Positions 1-11,306 of a DNA stretch of 64,000 bases are shown here, in pieces. Below the pieces are notes generated by a model. The model made no database searches, was not told the origin of the DNA, and was given only the letters and a program-made list of their open reading frames with translations. The DNA is taken from contig JBBBDQ010000403.1 in the NCBI GenBank assembly GCA_037127315.1, positions 2,013,501 to 2,077,500 of the forward strand, read 5' to 3'. Origin of the DNA: Ascarosepion bandense. Lineage: Eukaryota > Mollusca > Cephalopoda > Sepiida > Sepiidae. A program made the position numbers and the translations under genes. Within the stretch, counting starts at the first letter, position 1, and each line of letters begins with the position of its first letter.

Positions 1-950
1 AAAACTAAGGAAGCAAAAGAAAAAACAAAAGAAGCAAGAAATAAATAAAAAGAAACAAAACTAAAGAAAAGAAACAAAAGCAAGAAAATAATAAAAGAAA
101 AAAGTAATCAATACAAACAAAAGAAAAAAAACAAAGGTAAGGAAACAAAAGAAAAAAACAAAAGAAGCAAAAAAGAAATAAAAAAGAAAAAACTAAAGAA
201 AAGAAACAACAAGTAATCAAAAGAAAGAAAAGAAAAAAACAAAGCTAAAGAAACAAAAGAAAAATAAGAAGCAAAAAAGAAATAAAAAGGAATAAAATAA
301 AAAAGAAACAAAAGAAAACAATAAAAGAAACTAAAAGTAACCAAAAGAGAGAAAAGAAACAAAGCTAAAGAAGGAAAAGAAAGAAAACAAATGAAGCAAA
401 AAAAGAAATAAAAAAAACAAAACTAAAGAAAAGAAGCAAAAGCAAGAAAACAATAAAAGAAACAAAAAGTAATCAAAAGATACAAAAGAAAAGAAAAAAA
501 GCTAAAGAAGCAAAAGAAAGAAAACAAAAGAAGCAAAAAAGAATAAAAAAGACACAAAACTAAAGAAAAGAAACAAAACAATAAAAGAAACAAAAAGTAA
601 TTAATAGAAACAAAAGAAAAGAAACAAAGCCAAAGAAGTAAAAGAAAGAAAAGAAGCAAAAAAGAAATAAAAAAAACAAAACTAAAGAAAAGAAACAAAA
701 GAAAGAAAACCGTAAAAGAAAGAAAAAGTAATCAAAAGTTACAAAAGAAAAGAAACAAAGCCAAAGAAGCAAAAGAAATAAACAAAAGAAGCAAAAAAGA
801 AATAAAAGGAAACAAAACCAAAGAAAAGAAACAAAATAAAGTTAACAATGAAATAAACAAAAAATATTAAAAAGAAACAAATGAAAAGAAAAATAACAAA
901 AGAAAACGAAAGAAAAATTGAAAAAAAAGAGAAAAGAAAATTTGAATTTC
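1..950. repeat. A-rich purine minisatellite
   Basis: About 900 bp made almost only of A with regularly spaced G and C, in variants of AAAGAAACAAAAG and AAGCAAAAAAGAAATAAA. The opposite strand is T-rich and gives long spurious Phe/Leu ORFs. No gene is supported here. Confidence 0.9.
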
Positions 951-1313
951 ATGAAATCTTCATGAGTAGTAATAATTTTATTATAATGTTTCAATTTTCT
1001 CCGTAACGATTTCAGTTACATAATACGAATGTTGCAAACCATACAAATACATATTTTGTCTTATTTATTGAGACATTTAATGTAATTTCTCCAATCATTT
1101 AATGTTTGGAATTGAAGCAGTTACTGAGAGCAGCAATGACTATTTTAGATTTGATCATTCAAAGTTAATGTCTTTTTAATATTGAATTCGTAGCTGAAAG
1201 TGCATACGTCTTCACATAGTAATAAAACGGTTGATAGTACGCCGGGAAACTTATTTCAGTTATGGAAAACATTTTACAGAGTAATGATTGCATGAAATAA
1301 TATTAAAATAATT

Positions 1314-2303
1314 TTGGATGTCTACGCGTACTTGTTGATGATGAATAATTTCCCATACTGCAACCTCTTTCCCAGAGACGAAACGTCGCAAGCCTCATGC
1401 TACGCTATCGCTCTTTCTAATGCATGTATTCTGACGAGCTATATTCCTTGGTTTCACCAGTCCGGACTTTTGCAGCTGGAATCCGCCATACTCCCTGATA
1501 CCATAAGATTCCAAGTAGGTATGTACGCCGATGACACCACAGTTTATTCTCGCCTCGACCAAAAATCTGGTGTGGGCGACAAAGCTAACCTTGCAGCCGA
1601 GCTTGGAAAGGACCTTCAATCCGTAGTGGACTGGGGTAAGAAATGGCTCGTAAATTTTAATGCTTCTAAAACGAAGCTACTATCAATTAATCATCAGAGA
1701 CAATCGCACCTACCTCCTATTAGCATGGACCAGGCTTGCCTCCCAGAGAGTAAAACACTACGCCTCCTTGGTCTCACACTTTCAGTGGACCTCAAGTGGA
1801 ATGACTATATCGAATCCATTGCTAAATCTGCTGCTATGAAAGTCGGTTCTCTTTGCAGGGCCCGGAGGTTTTTTCCGTCTGAATATATCCTGCACATATA
1901 TAAATCTACCATCCGCCCGTGCATTGAATACTGTTGCCATATCTGGTCGGGTGCCCCTGCTATTCTCCTTGGGCTTCAAGACAAGGTACAGCGGAGGGTG
2001 TGTAATGTGATCGATACCGACTTAGCAGACCGCCTGCAGTCTCTCTCTCACCGGCGCGACGTGGCTTCCCTGTGTCTCTTCTATAAATACTTTCACGGCT
2101 TCTGCTCCGATGAACTGAGATCACTGGTGCCCCCTAGGTTCGAATTTGCACGAGATACTAGATTAGCAACTAGATCCCACCCTTTTACAGTGAAACCGAT
2201 AAAATGCAACCGCAACTTCTACTCCAACAGTTTCTTTTCTCGCATTTCCCGACTGTGGAATTCTCTTCCACATGACTGCTTCCCTGACGGGTACAATCTC
2301 TAG
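1314..2303 (+). pseudogene. LINE (family B) reverse transcriptase C-terminal part, truncated
   Basis: The frame contains the RT catalytic motif MYADDTTVYS near 1522-1550, then FNASKTKLLSINH, LRLLGLTLSVDLKWN, YKSTIRPCIEYCCHIWSGAP, a VQRRVCNVID stretch and FYKYFHGFCSDELRS. This is the C-terminal half of a non-LTR retrotransposon polymerase of the jockey/CR1 type (clade assignment is inference). The 5' half, including the endonuclease, is missing. A CAG-to-TAG change ends the frame at YNL* where other copies in this window continue with QEFKCKVN. The non-coding 3' part continues to about 2503. Confidence 0.85.
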
Positions 2304-2503
2304 GAGTTTAAATGTAAGGTCAATAGACACCTCCTAACAAACTAACTTCCATTCTTTCAAACACTCTTCCCACCCACCCAACTATCTATCACCCCCTTCT
2401 GACATTTCCTATATCTAACCACTCTTCCTATTTACCTCCCTCTATGTAGCCCCAGGCGCAATAGTGGCAGTGAAATGCCTTGCTTGGGGTGAAATGATAA
2501 AAA
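2304..2503 (+). mobile_element. 3' UTR and A tail of LINE family B copy
   Basis: Pyrimidine-rich stretch ending with the family signature TGTAGCCCC...CAATAGTGGCAG...CTTGCTTGGGGTGAAATGAT followed by A residues. The same terminal motif recurs in at least nine copies in the window. Confidence 0.85.
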
Positions 2504-2626
2504 AAAATACCACGTAGTCTGGGATGAACCTCATTATCATAAAACATTATACAGTAACACTAACTTGAGTGGCTCTTAGACCGGGATTTGTCTTCAACAG
2601 AAACAAAAAAGCAAATTTAAACGTAC

Positions 2627-2662
2627 CTTCCTCTCTGAACTCTAAGAGGTACTCTTCGTTTT
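2627..2662 (-). CDS. Exon 29: 36-nt linker micro-exon, repeat E
   Basis: Acceptor ACAATTTCAG and donor GTACGT bound 36 nt in phase 1-1. It reads E-NEEYLLEFREE, the most diverged copy of the 36-nt type, with Phe replacing the usual Tyr. The donor GTACGT matches that of exon 24. The expected following 24-nt exon and any further module lie beyond the left edge. Confidence 0.82.
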
Positions 2663-2824
2663 CTGAAATTGTGAAGAAACGTAGTAATTTAAATTTAGTA
2701 CGATGATTTTGGAAGCGTGACTAAAAAGGAAAATACTTTTTTTACTGGAGCTAATTACGATTTTGTAGGCAAATCAGTTTAATGTGGAAGCAACGGAAAA
2801 GTTATTCGAGCGTATCTTTATGTC

Positions 2825-3058
2825 TTTGGTTGGATTTACATACGCGCAAATACCCTCGGGAAAGGTATTAATCCGTCGCTTTTCACTCCAGCTAAGAGTT
2901 AAATAGAAGAACAGATTGGGTTCTATAGCTTTGGTAGGCAACCAGCCTTCCACAGAAAGTAATGACAATCTACTGTAGGAAAAACTTATGCCCAGTCAGT
3001 CAAGTCACTTACGAGACATGATCACCCAAGTGTGTATCACATAAACAGACTGACTATA
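2825..3058 (+). mobile_element. tRNA-derived SINE, 5'-truncated
   Basis: Matches the body and tail of the SINE at 35985-36292, from the TTACxTACGCGCAAATACC block through CTACTGxAGGAAAA and the CAGTCAGTCA and GACATGATCACCC blocks. The tRNA-like head is missing. Confidence 0.75.
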
Positions 3059-3131
3059 ATATTAGAGCACTAAACGAATAAACGTATATGGGGTGAAAAC
3101 TATGAAATGGAAGGATTTAAAAAACACTTAC

Positions 3132-3158
3132 CCAAATATTCTAAACGTTCTTTATAAC
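3132..3158 (-). CDS. Exon 28: 27-nt linker micro-exon b, repeat E
   Basis: Acceptor TTTTTCAACAG and donor GTAAGT bound 27 nt in phase 1-1. It reads G-YKERLEYL, the consensus form of this micro-exon. Confidence 0.87.
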
Positions 3159-3207
3159 CTGTTGAAAAATAGTGGAAAGAAGATATTTAAAATCAAGAGA
3201 AAATAAA

Positions 3208-3215
3208 AACCAAAC

Positions 3216-3266
<51 letters not shown>

Positions 3267-3275
3267 ACACACACA
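3208..3275. repeat. (AC)n microsatellite
   Basis: About 34 dinucleotide units with two small interruptions, in the intron downstream of exon 27 and next to exon 28. Confidence 0.95.
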
Positions 3276-3394
3276 GAGATAACTGAGGAAAAACTTAATC
3301 ACCCGTAACTACCCTTTTCCACACCGGTTTTGTGTCTTTTTAATAAAACCGAGGTGGTAAACGAAATTAGTGGATTCGGGGTCGGTGATTTTAA

Positions 3395-4352
3395 ATAAGA
3401 CGGTCGAACTGAAATCGGACTACTTCTAGAGAATGGACTGGGAGCCGGCGATTCGAATGAGAAGGTCGAACTGAAATCGGCCTACCGCTAGAGAATGTAC
3501 TCAGAGCCGACGATTCAAATTAGAAGGTCGAACTGAAATCGGCCTACCGCTAGAGAATGGACTCGGAGCCGGCTATTCAAATGAGAAGGTCGAACTGAAA
3601 TCGGTCTACCGCTAGAGAATGTACTCGGAGGCGGCGATTCGAATGAGAAGGTCGAACTGAAATTGGCCTACCGCTAGAGAATGGACTCGGAGCCGGCGAT
3701 TCGAATGAGAAGGTCGAACTGAAATCGGCCTACCGCTAGAGAATGGACTCGGAGCCGGCGATTCGAATGAGAAGGTCGAACTGAAATCGGTCTACCGCTA
3801 GACAATGGACTCGGAGCCGACGATTCGAATGTGAAGGTCGAACTGAAATCGGCCTACCGCTAGAGAATGTACTCGGAGCCGGCGATTCGAATGAGAAGGT
3901 CGAACTGAAATCGGCCTACCGCTAGAGAATGGACTCGGAGCCGGCGATTCGAAAAAGAAAAGGTCGAACTGATGTCGGCCTTCCGCTAGAGAATGGACTC
4001 GGAGCCGGCGATTCGAATGAGAAGGTCGAACTGAAATCGGCCTACCGATAGAGAATGTACTCGGAGGCGGTGATTCGAAGGAGAAGGTCGAACTGAAATC
4101 GGCCTACCGCTAGAGAATGGACTCGGAGCCGGCGATTCGAATGAGAAGGTCGAACTGAAATCGGCCTACCGATAGAGAATGGACTCGGAGCCGGCGATTC
4201 GAATGAGAAGGTGGAACTGAAATCGGCCTACCGATAGAGAATGGACACGGAGCCGGTGATTCGAAGGAGAAGGTCGAACTGAAATTGGCCAGTTTCTAGA
4301 AAAAGAACTGGGCCCGTGATTTGAAGAGAGACGGTCGAACTGAAATCGGCGT
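3395..4352. repeat. 62-bp minisatellite, about 16 units
   Basis: The block GAAGGTCGAACTGAAATCGG recurs every 62 bp (for example 3461, 3523, 3585), with CTAGAGAATGGACTCGGAGC in the same unit. Units differ by a few substitutions, and one has a short insertion near 3955. It is locally much more GC-rich than its surroundings. The minus-strand frame across it is open only by chance. Confidence 0.95.
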
Positions 4353-4714
4353 TCATACTCCGTTCCCAAGAACATTATTACTGAATGTGTTATTGAAATA
4401 CCAGCCAACTGTTGAGTGTCACCGGCTCTGACTTGCTTACAATTGTGTATATAATCGATACATAAAGATATATAAAAAGAACTAAACCCATGGCGTTGCA
4501 GTGTTCTACTGATTATATGCCATTTTCTAACTATCAGCAACCGCAGATCGCGTAAATCCGGTGTTAACAATATTCTCGACCTCTCGTATGAGAGGGCTAA
4601 TCTAACCAGGCAATAACGGGAAGTCCTACAGTGGCCAGTCCGAGATCAAACAACACAACGTAGACAGACTGGTTAAAGGTCAGGGAGGATTGGTCAAGGT
4701 ACGCCTGGGATCGT

Positions 4715-5060
4715 GTTATATGACTAGTAGGTACTAAAATGAGTAACCCCTTGGAAAATAACCGGTGCTGTAAGTCTCGATGTGTGGATGTTGTAACGGA
4801 CTTATGGCGATATGTCGTTGTAGCACCTTTGCTCATACGATCATCGAAATTATGTAACATCGAGTCTGGTCAGTAACTAGATTGCTGACCGTCTGAGAAT
4901 ACCAGCTGCTGTAAGCTTGGATGGGCAGGTGGTGTAATTGATAATGGCTTGAGATTGTTAACTGGAGAGCCGAGTTTCAATTCAAGTTGGGTCCGTTACA
5001 TTCAGTTACGCGTGAATAACATTGAGAAAAGATATGAGTCAATCTGTTCCCCCTGAGCCA
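4715..5060 (+). mobile_element. Degenerate 5S-like and tRNA-like SINE heads
   Basis: Two decayed 5S rRNA 3'-half matches (about 4718-4785 and 4862-4915, the latter with CTGGTCAGTAACTAGA and GAATACCAGCTGCTGTAAGC). The second is followed directly by a tRNA-like segment with GGTGTAATTGATAATGG and a B-box-like GAGTTTCAATTC. The order matches the better-preserved chimeric SINE at 18.85k. Confidence 0.6.
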
Positions 5061-5202
5061 TGGATTAAATATGAAGATTTGTATACTTAAATCATTATTC
5101 GCTCCTCCCCCCACGCCACACACATTAAAAATTCTTGAAATCTAAAAATATCTTCTGGATTTAAATAACATGCAAAGGGTTGGTAAGTTGTATAAAATGA
5201 AT

Positions 5203-5203
5203 C

Positions 5204-5268
<65 letters not shown>
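5203..5268. repeat. (AC)n(AT)n microsatellite
   Basis: A compound dinucleotide tract; no coding signal nearby. Confidence 0.95.
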
Positions 5269-5271
<3 letters not shown>

Positions 5272-5683
5272 TATTTTTATTACTGTAAGCGTTAATGTAA
5301 TGGATTCTTTATATTTGAAACAGACATCTCATTTTTACTCATCAAAAAGCGTCGATTACGTCTATCGTCCTCTGCATTCGAGAAATATTAATAAAGAAGA
5401 TGCATTTTTTAATTAAGCATTATTGTATTATTATTGACATAATACACTCTATTTAATAAATAAAATGCGTACAGTTTTATATTTATGCAGATGATAGCAC
5501 AATGTATAGTTACACCTCCCAAAATAAAAATGATCAGAGAGTGGCAGCCGACCTCCCTACTCACCTAGATCTAACAGTTATATTGGGGAAAACTGACTTG
5601 TAACTTTCAATACTTTAAAATTTAAGTAAGTAACTAGATCATCACCAGCAGACACTAAATTCTCAACAGTCACGATGAATAGT

Positions 5684-5990
5684 TCTTCTTCTTCTATGTG
5701 CCCTGTCCCTTCAGGACGTAGGCGATCATGGCTCTCCACGTCTCCCTATCCCTTGTGGCTCTTTGTATGTTTGCTTCTGTTGCTCCTGGCAATCCCCGTT
5801 CCGTCATCCACCTGATCAGACCCTGCAAATATGTTATCCGCTGCCTTCCTCTGTCTCTCCTTCCTTCTATCTGACCAGTCAGTATCAGGTTCTCCAGGCT
5901 CTCCTTCATCATTGCATGTCCCAGGAACTTCAGTTGTCTCTTCCTGATGCTCAGCATCAATTTCCTTTTTGTTGCCATTCTTTCCAACAC
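5684..5990 (-). pseudogene. RTE-type LINE, ORF2 C-terminal fragment
   Basis: Minus-strand frame reads MLERMATKRKLMLSIRKRQ, then LKFLGHAMMKESLENLILTG, GRRDRGRQRITYL and ETWRAMIAYVLKGQGT. This is the distinctive end of RTE/BovB-like reverse transcriptases (known family pattern). The remainder of the ORF is absent. The plus-strand ORF over the same bases is a shadow. Confidence 0.88.
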
Positions 5991-6558
5991 CTCATCTTTG
6001 CTTCCCTTGCTTTGAGCGTATTTTGGGATACAAATTCACCGCAGATCTTAAGTTGTACTCATATATATATATATACGAACCAGAACTAAAAATGCCGGTA
6101 AAATGGTCGGTTCCCTGTGCAGCTTGAGTATTTCCTTGACCCTCCTTCTATACTCTATTCTTACAAGAACTGGATCAGATTAAAAAGGGAGCAATTGTGC
6201 CATATCTAGTCTGGATCTGCCTAGTCATCAAATATTAACCTTGATAAAGAATTTTTAAAAAATAAATTCCCTCCAAGCAAGAAAATAATGCCACTAAGAC
6301 GATAAGTCACTGGGAGTGAAAGAGAATGCAGAGACGGAAACCCAATCTTAAACAGAAAAAAGGGATAAATCTCTACTCTTATTCAAAAGCATATCCTGTG
6401 AGTCAGGAAATTTTTATCCATTCTACAACAACGTCAATCAACTTTTATTTTGAGTGATGTCTGGGCTTTATATTTGGCGACCATTTAGTAAAATTATTCT
6501 ATTTAAAGATCTTTCGAAACTGTTGTGCATTTATCGGAGAATTACAAACATGACCAAC

Positions 6559-6585
6559 CTTCAAGGTTCCAGTTTCTGTCGTAGC
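6559..6585 (-). CDS. Exon 27: 27-nt linker micro-exon a, repeat E
   Basis: Acceptor TTGTCTTGCAG and donor GTTGGT bound 27 nt in phase 1-1. It reads S-YDRNWNLE. An RTE-type LINE fragment begins about 30 bp upstream of its acceptor, so the branch-point region may now be LINE sequence. Confidence 0.87.
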
Positions 6586-6609
6586 CTGCAAGACAATAAA
6601 TAAATAAAT

Positions 6610-7980
6610 TAGTGAATTCAGCAGATATACAAAGATAGAAAGGGGCGTAAGACAAGGATGTGTCTTTTCACCTGATCTATTCAAATTAGTAAATTACTAA
6701 TGATTAGTAATATCAGATAGTAAAAGTAATCAAAAATCTTTATTAGCAGCAAACCGCCTGCATACGGACAGGTAAGGAATTCAGCAGATATATAAAGATA
6801 GAAAGGGGCGTAAGACAAGGATGTGTCTTTTCACCGGATCTATTCAACTTGTACAGCGACACTATTCTGAGGACCCCAGATGTTATGCCAGGATTCGTCA
6901 TCGGAAGCCACAATTTGAACAACATAAGGTTCGCAGATGATACAGTGCTGATAGCAGACACGGAAAAAAAACTACAAGATCTCCTACAGAAGGTAGCAGA
7001 AGAGAGTGAAAAGAAAGGACTACAAATAAACTGCAAGAAAATCGAATGCATGGTCATCAGCAAAAAGAACAGTTCAAAATGCCAAATACAGGTGGGGGAT
7101 ATTAAAATCAAGCAGATACAAAAATTTAAATATCTGGTAAGACGGAAAGTGCGATATTGAAATCCGAAGGCGAATTCACATGGCAAAGAACGAGTTCCAG
7201 AAGCTGAGTAAAGTATTAAGAGACAGGAAAATTTCGCTAGAAACAAAGAAAAAAGTACTATATTGCTATGTGATGTCAGTTCTTCAATATGGCAGTGAAT
7301 GCTGGACAATATCATCGAAGATGAAGAAAAATTTGAAGCAACTGAAATGTGGTTCTACAGGAGATTACTGGATATAAAGTGGGGGATCAGTTTCTAATGA
7401 CAATCAATATATAAACTGACCCCTTACTTTGTGGTCACAGCAGTTTTTATACATTTAAATTCCTGAGATGGAAAAGTACAAGGATGCATTCCAGAAATTG
7501 AGTGAAGTATTTAGAAACAGGACAATTTCGTTTAAAACAAAGAAAAAAGTACTGGATTGCAATATGGCGTTGAGATGCTGGTCAATATCATTGAAGATGA
7601 AGGAAAAAACTTGAAGCAACTGAAATGTGGTTCATGCTGCGTATATCATGGGTTGAGCATGTGAGCAATGATGATGTTTTGGAAAGGATGGAAACAAAAA
7701 GAAAATTAATACTGAGCATCAGGAAAAGACAGCTGAAGTTCCTGGGACATGCAATGAGAAAGGAGGGCTTGGAGAATCTGATACTAACAGGCAAGATAGA
7801 GGGGAAAAAAGAAATAGGCGAAAGCGCGGATAACATATTTGAAGGGCCTTAGCAGATGGGTGACAGAACGAGGGTTGCGTGGTGTAAGAGGAAAAAGCGT
7901 GCTAAGAGCCACCAGGGATAAGGAGACATGGAAAGCTATGATAGCCTACGTCCTGAAAGAACAAGGCACGTAGAAGAAGA
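6610..7980 (+). pseudogene. RTE-type LINE reverse transcriptase, broken
   Basis: Recognisable in order: ERGVRQGCVFSPDLFN-like block (6640-6690, duplicated at 6800-6850), IRFADDTVLIADTEKKLQDL (RT catalytic YADD variant FADD), QINCKKIECMVIS, KFKYL, FQKLSKVLRDRKISLETKK, YGSECWTISSKMKK, VLERMETKRKLILSIRKRQ and LENLILTGKIEG. Frameshifts and stops separate these blocks, and the FQKLS...KKVL block appears again at about 7490. Intervening at 7373-7435 is a short hairpin insertion. Not functional. Confidence 0.88.
7373..7436. mobile_element. Short hairpin MITE in the RTE copy
   Basis: The inverted pair AAAGTGGGGGATCAGTTT and AAACTGACCCCTTACTTT flanks a short AT loop and interrupts the RTE frame. Related AAAGTxGGxxATCAGTT motifs occur at 57.55k and 57.64k. 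Confidence 0.55.
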
Positions 7981-8002
7981 ATTAAGGTATTAGGGATATA
8001 GT

Positions 8003-8800
8003 GTAATCGGCTAGATTTCAATTCACTTACGCACTTGGAAAAGGTATTAATTCAGCTCTTCTCCCTCCAGGTTGAATAGCAGCAGAGATTGAATTCTTTA
8101 ACCTTAGTTGGTAACAGGTCTACCGCAGAAAGTAATGGTAACCTACTGCGGGAAAAATCTTCTGTCTAGTCAGTCATATCTCGAATGAGACTATTATGGT
8201 TTATAAAATGGCGAGTGTGCTAAAAATAGAAAAAGGTAGACACACTGACGCCAAGAATTCAAAATTTGGTGACAAAACAAGTCAACGGTTTCTTTTGGTA
8301 GAAGTAGCAGTAAGAAGTAGGAGTGAAGGACTGTAGTTTGGTGGAGAGATTTGAAAAGAGGAAGACGCTGTCAGTTGACCACGAGAGTCCAGAAGGGATA
8401 GGCGCGTTTACTACTATGATCCCAGAGTGAAGAGAATTCAGCTAGTCTGCTCCTGTATCCACACACAAAAATTAACGGTTGTTAACTTAATGTAAGAATC
8501 TAAAATTTTAAATAAAAAATAAACGTCATTAACTCGAGTTTGTGTTATCTTCTGATTATACAAAACCAAGCAACACAACAATACATTATTACCCAAGCGT
8601 GTATCAAGTATGGCACTTAACTGACTGATATGGATAAAAGGATTCAACAGCAGGACAGACTGGGTTCTATAAACACGGTTGGCAACCGGTCTGCCGCAGA
8701 AAGCAATAGCAATTTACTGCGGGAAATTTTTCTGCCCAGTCAGTCATGTCTCGAATGAAACATGATCACCCAAGCGTTTACCACATATATCAATTAACTG
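8003..8800 (+). mobile_element. Three partial tRNA-SINE copies
   Basis: SINE body from about 8020 to 8195 (GGTATTAATTCAGCTCTTCTCC, CTACCGCAGAAAGTAATGG); a bare 3' end at 8585-8632 (AGCGTGTATCAAGTATGGCA); and a second body and tail at 8650-8800. The 8220-8580 stretch between them holds nothing recognised. Confidence 0.65.
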
Positions 8801-8809
8801 ACTGATTAA

Positions 8810-9170
8810 GGTATTATTATATCACGGATATAATAATACCTAGAATACGGAATTCAAACTGGAAATATTCTTCCTTGCATAACAAGTTTATAAAGCATTA
8901 CATTAATAATGAAATAATGAAACGGGACCCATAATACAGTGCTCAGTGTGAACACATGATAAATCCATTATAGCAGAATTAGATGATCAATAAGAAAAAC
9001 TCACAAGCGAATGCTCAGTACATTCAACATAGCGCAGTTATGATTGTGGCTATACTATAACTTCTCATAACAGAGAATAAATCAGTGTTTCAAATACTAG
9101 AGAATATATTTCTATGTAAACAAAATTCATTATGATGATAAAAACTTCCTTCTAGAGACGTTATGTTTTG
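8810..9170. other. Intron DNA, nothing recognised
   Basis: AT-rich intron sequence between SINE fragments and the inverted-repeat element; no open frame, no splice-bounded exon like those of the host gene, and no known repeat seen. Confidence 0.5.
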
Positions 9171-9174
9171 AAAT

Positions 9175-9607
9175 AAGATTTTGAGCTCTTAAATGTCTTA
9201 ACCATTCGTTGGTTTATGTTGTTTCTGTGATTTTCTGGTTAGAAAAATCACAGGGACAATATGTTGTAGAGTTGCTGACACCCCTGCAGCACTCTTAATT
9301 ATGGAATAGCATATGGTCTAAAATGGTGTATTTAAGTAAAGAATAATAACATTCTAGCCGCAATATTCTGACTGATTACTTCGGTGACTATTGCGATCGA
9401 AACCCCACCTCTCTGTGTTGTAAATTATGTCTTGTCTGCTATTGTAACTATTATACTGTCCTGTGAATATTCGTTTAGCACTGGATATTGTGCTGAATAA
9501 TACCGTAGCACACTTTCGTGTAGTGCTTTATCGTATTTACCTCAGCGATACAACAAAATATAAACTAACGAATGGTTAAAACATTTAAGAGAGCAAAAGA
9601 TTCTTTA
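9175..9607. mobile_element. Inverted-repeat (MITE-like) element
   Basis: The left end TCTTAAATGTCTTAACCATTCG is matched in reverse at the right end (CGAATGGTTAAAACATTTAAGA), with arms of about 55 bp and no coding capacity. The right end lies about 45 bp from the splice donor of vWA exon 26. Confidence 0.75.
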
Positions 9608-9655
9608 CCAAATTGATGAAGACATTGCCAAAATTTTACCAATAAATTTACTTAC

Positions 9656-10219
9656 TCCAGTAGAGTCTATACACGAATATCTCTGTGTATCTTTCAAGTA
9701 CAGTGTAGCTGGGTACTCTGAGAATAAACCACGTGTATGGGACGCTGGCTATACTCTTCACACCTTTCATGTACACTTCTCCGATGGCCACAACAAATAT
9801 CTTGACATCTTCGCGTTTCAGTATGTCGGCCTGTGACCTGGTCCACAGAAGATTGTTCGTTCTGCCGTTAGTGATGGCGATGGCCACGTTAATTACGTGT
9901 AGTCTGGCTCCATCTTTTAAAGTAAATGAGAAACGTCGGATATAGTTTAAGGCACGATTTGTGTATTCCTGTCCTTTAATATACGGGATCCTGTCAATAG
10001 CCTTCAACACTTGTTGCAGATCACTGTAGGTGTTCAGATTGAAGTCATCTCTTTCCCATGTGCTGTAAGTGACAACACCGACTCTCACATGGCTTGGTGC
10101 TATACGGAAGTACTTGATGACATTCTTCACAAAGCTTTTCACTCTCTTGAAGTTTTCCTTACCAACATACGTGGATGAATCGATGATAAACATGATGTCC
10201 ATTTTAGCGGTGTCATAAC
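9656..10219 (-). CDS. Exon 26: vWA domain, repeat E
   Basis: 564 nt, phase 1-1, acceptor CTTCTCATAG, donor GTAAGT. Starts GYDTAKMDIMFIIDSSTYVG; contains VRVGVVTYS, EYTNRAL, VINVAIAITNGRTNN and VKIFVVAIG; ends YRLYW. Nearly identical to repeat C over its full length. The MIDAS reads D-S-S-T-Y and TNG. No cysteine. A truncated relic of the same exon start lies upstream in the intron at 10300-10342. Confidence 0.96.
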
Positions 10220-10299
10220 CTATGAGAAGAGACGTTACAATATGTTAACAATTGGTGAAGACAAGAATTTTGTATTAGAATATGCGAGGGTGGTTGGTA

Positions 10300-10342
10300 C
10301 AATTTATTATAACCATGATATCGACTTTAACGTTGTCACAAC
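10300..10342 (-). pseudogene. Truncated relic of the vWA exon start (upstream of repeat E)
   Basis: Reverse complement reads CTCCTAG then GTTGTGACAACGTTAAAGTC. In the exon frame this gives G-CDNVKVDIMVIIN, parallel to the true exon start G-YDTAKMDIMFIID. The similarity stops after about 15 codons. It lies about 80 bp upstream of the true acceptor. An equivalent relic is present upstream of repeat D. Confidence 0.7.
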
Positions 10343-10349
10343 CTAGGAG

Positions 10350-11200
10350 TGCAGACAATATTGGTTTCTAAGTAAAATCGTAGAATACAATCAGTTACCT
10401 TTAAGGTTTGTGACAATATATTTAATATTTTATACATAGGATTCTGTGAGGAATATCTGTACCTGATTAGATAAGAAAGCTGATCGGTAGTTCTATTAAG
10501 GACAATAAAATAACTGAGAATAAAATAACATTTCTATATTTTTTCGAAAAGTGGAAGAGTCAACATTCATTTCTGCTATTAATATTTTACCCCGAGATTG
10601 AAATATTAGATTTTATCTTACACACATCTGCCTAACAAACGCATTCCCAGAGAGCAAATCCTTAAATATTTTCTTTTGCTTTTCAACTATCTTTGTATAT
10701 ACAGGTATATTTTCTCTCCTTGTTTTGTTATATATATATAACAATAAAAACTGTGAGAGGCCGTGAACGTTTATTTTACAGTGTATTTTTATTGTCGTTG
10801 TTATCATACATATTATGATATTTTAAGTGTCCATAATGGTATTTGTGACGCTACACGTGTTTCGAATCTAAGATTGACTCTCTTCCGGAGAATAAATATG
10901 TGGCTTTACATATCGAGTTCCTTTTGTTTCTGACGGCCAATTTCTTGCTTATATATAGGTAAGTAGAAAATTAAAATAGAAATAAATAATAAATAATAAA
11001 GAATAAAGAAACAAATCAAATCAGTGAAGTAAAAAATAAAATAAAAAATAAAGTAAATCCAATAAATCAAATGAATCAAATAAATTAAATGTTGGCGTGT
11101 TGAATAGTCTGTGTTTTCTCACATCAGCACATGCATAAACGAATAAACCAAGAAATAAATGAATGATTAAATGAATAAATCAAGTGCTTATCGAAATTTG
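10350..11200. other. Intron DNA, nothing recognised
   Basis: AT-rich intron between repeat E vWA exon and a TG-rich block; contains a short AATAAATAAATAA-type tract near 10975-11100. No supported gene. Confidence 0.5.
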
Positions 11201-11306
11201 AAATGATTTTGGTCTGGGATCCCTCTTTAGTACTTAAAAATTATCTTCTAGGCGCCTTTGTTTATTTATGTTTTTTCATCTGTCAGTTGGTTGCTTTTAT
11301 TGCTTC

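Noticed and set aside
5..772. Minus-strand ORFs of 70-91 codons rich in Phe, Leu and Ser
   Set aside because: They are translations of the A-rich minisatellite; amino-acid composition follows the T-rich strand and no domain is visible.
3395..4352. Regular repeats resembling a CRISPR array
   Set aside because: Units are contiguous with no unique spacers and the DNA is eukaryotic; it is a minisatellite.
4166..4570. 134-codon minus-strand ORF over the 62-bp repeats
   Set aside because: Most of it lies in the minisatellite and the rest has no family features or splice context.
5763..6089. 108-codon plus-strand ORF
   Set aside because: Antisense shadow of the RTE C-terminal fragment at 5684-5990.
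9648..10202. Reading each vWA segment as a separate single-exon gene starting at the internal Met
   Set aside because: The similarity and open frame extend upstream of the Met to an AG acceptor and stop at a GTAAGT donor; the trailing SK codons before the stop are intronic.
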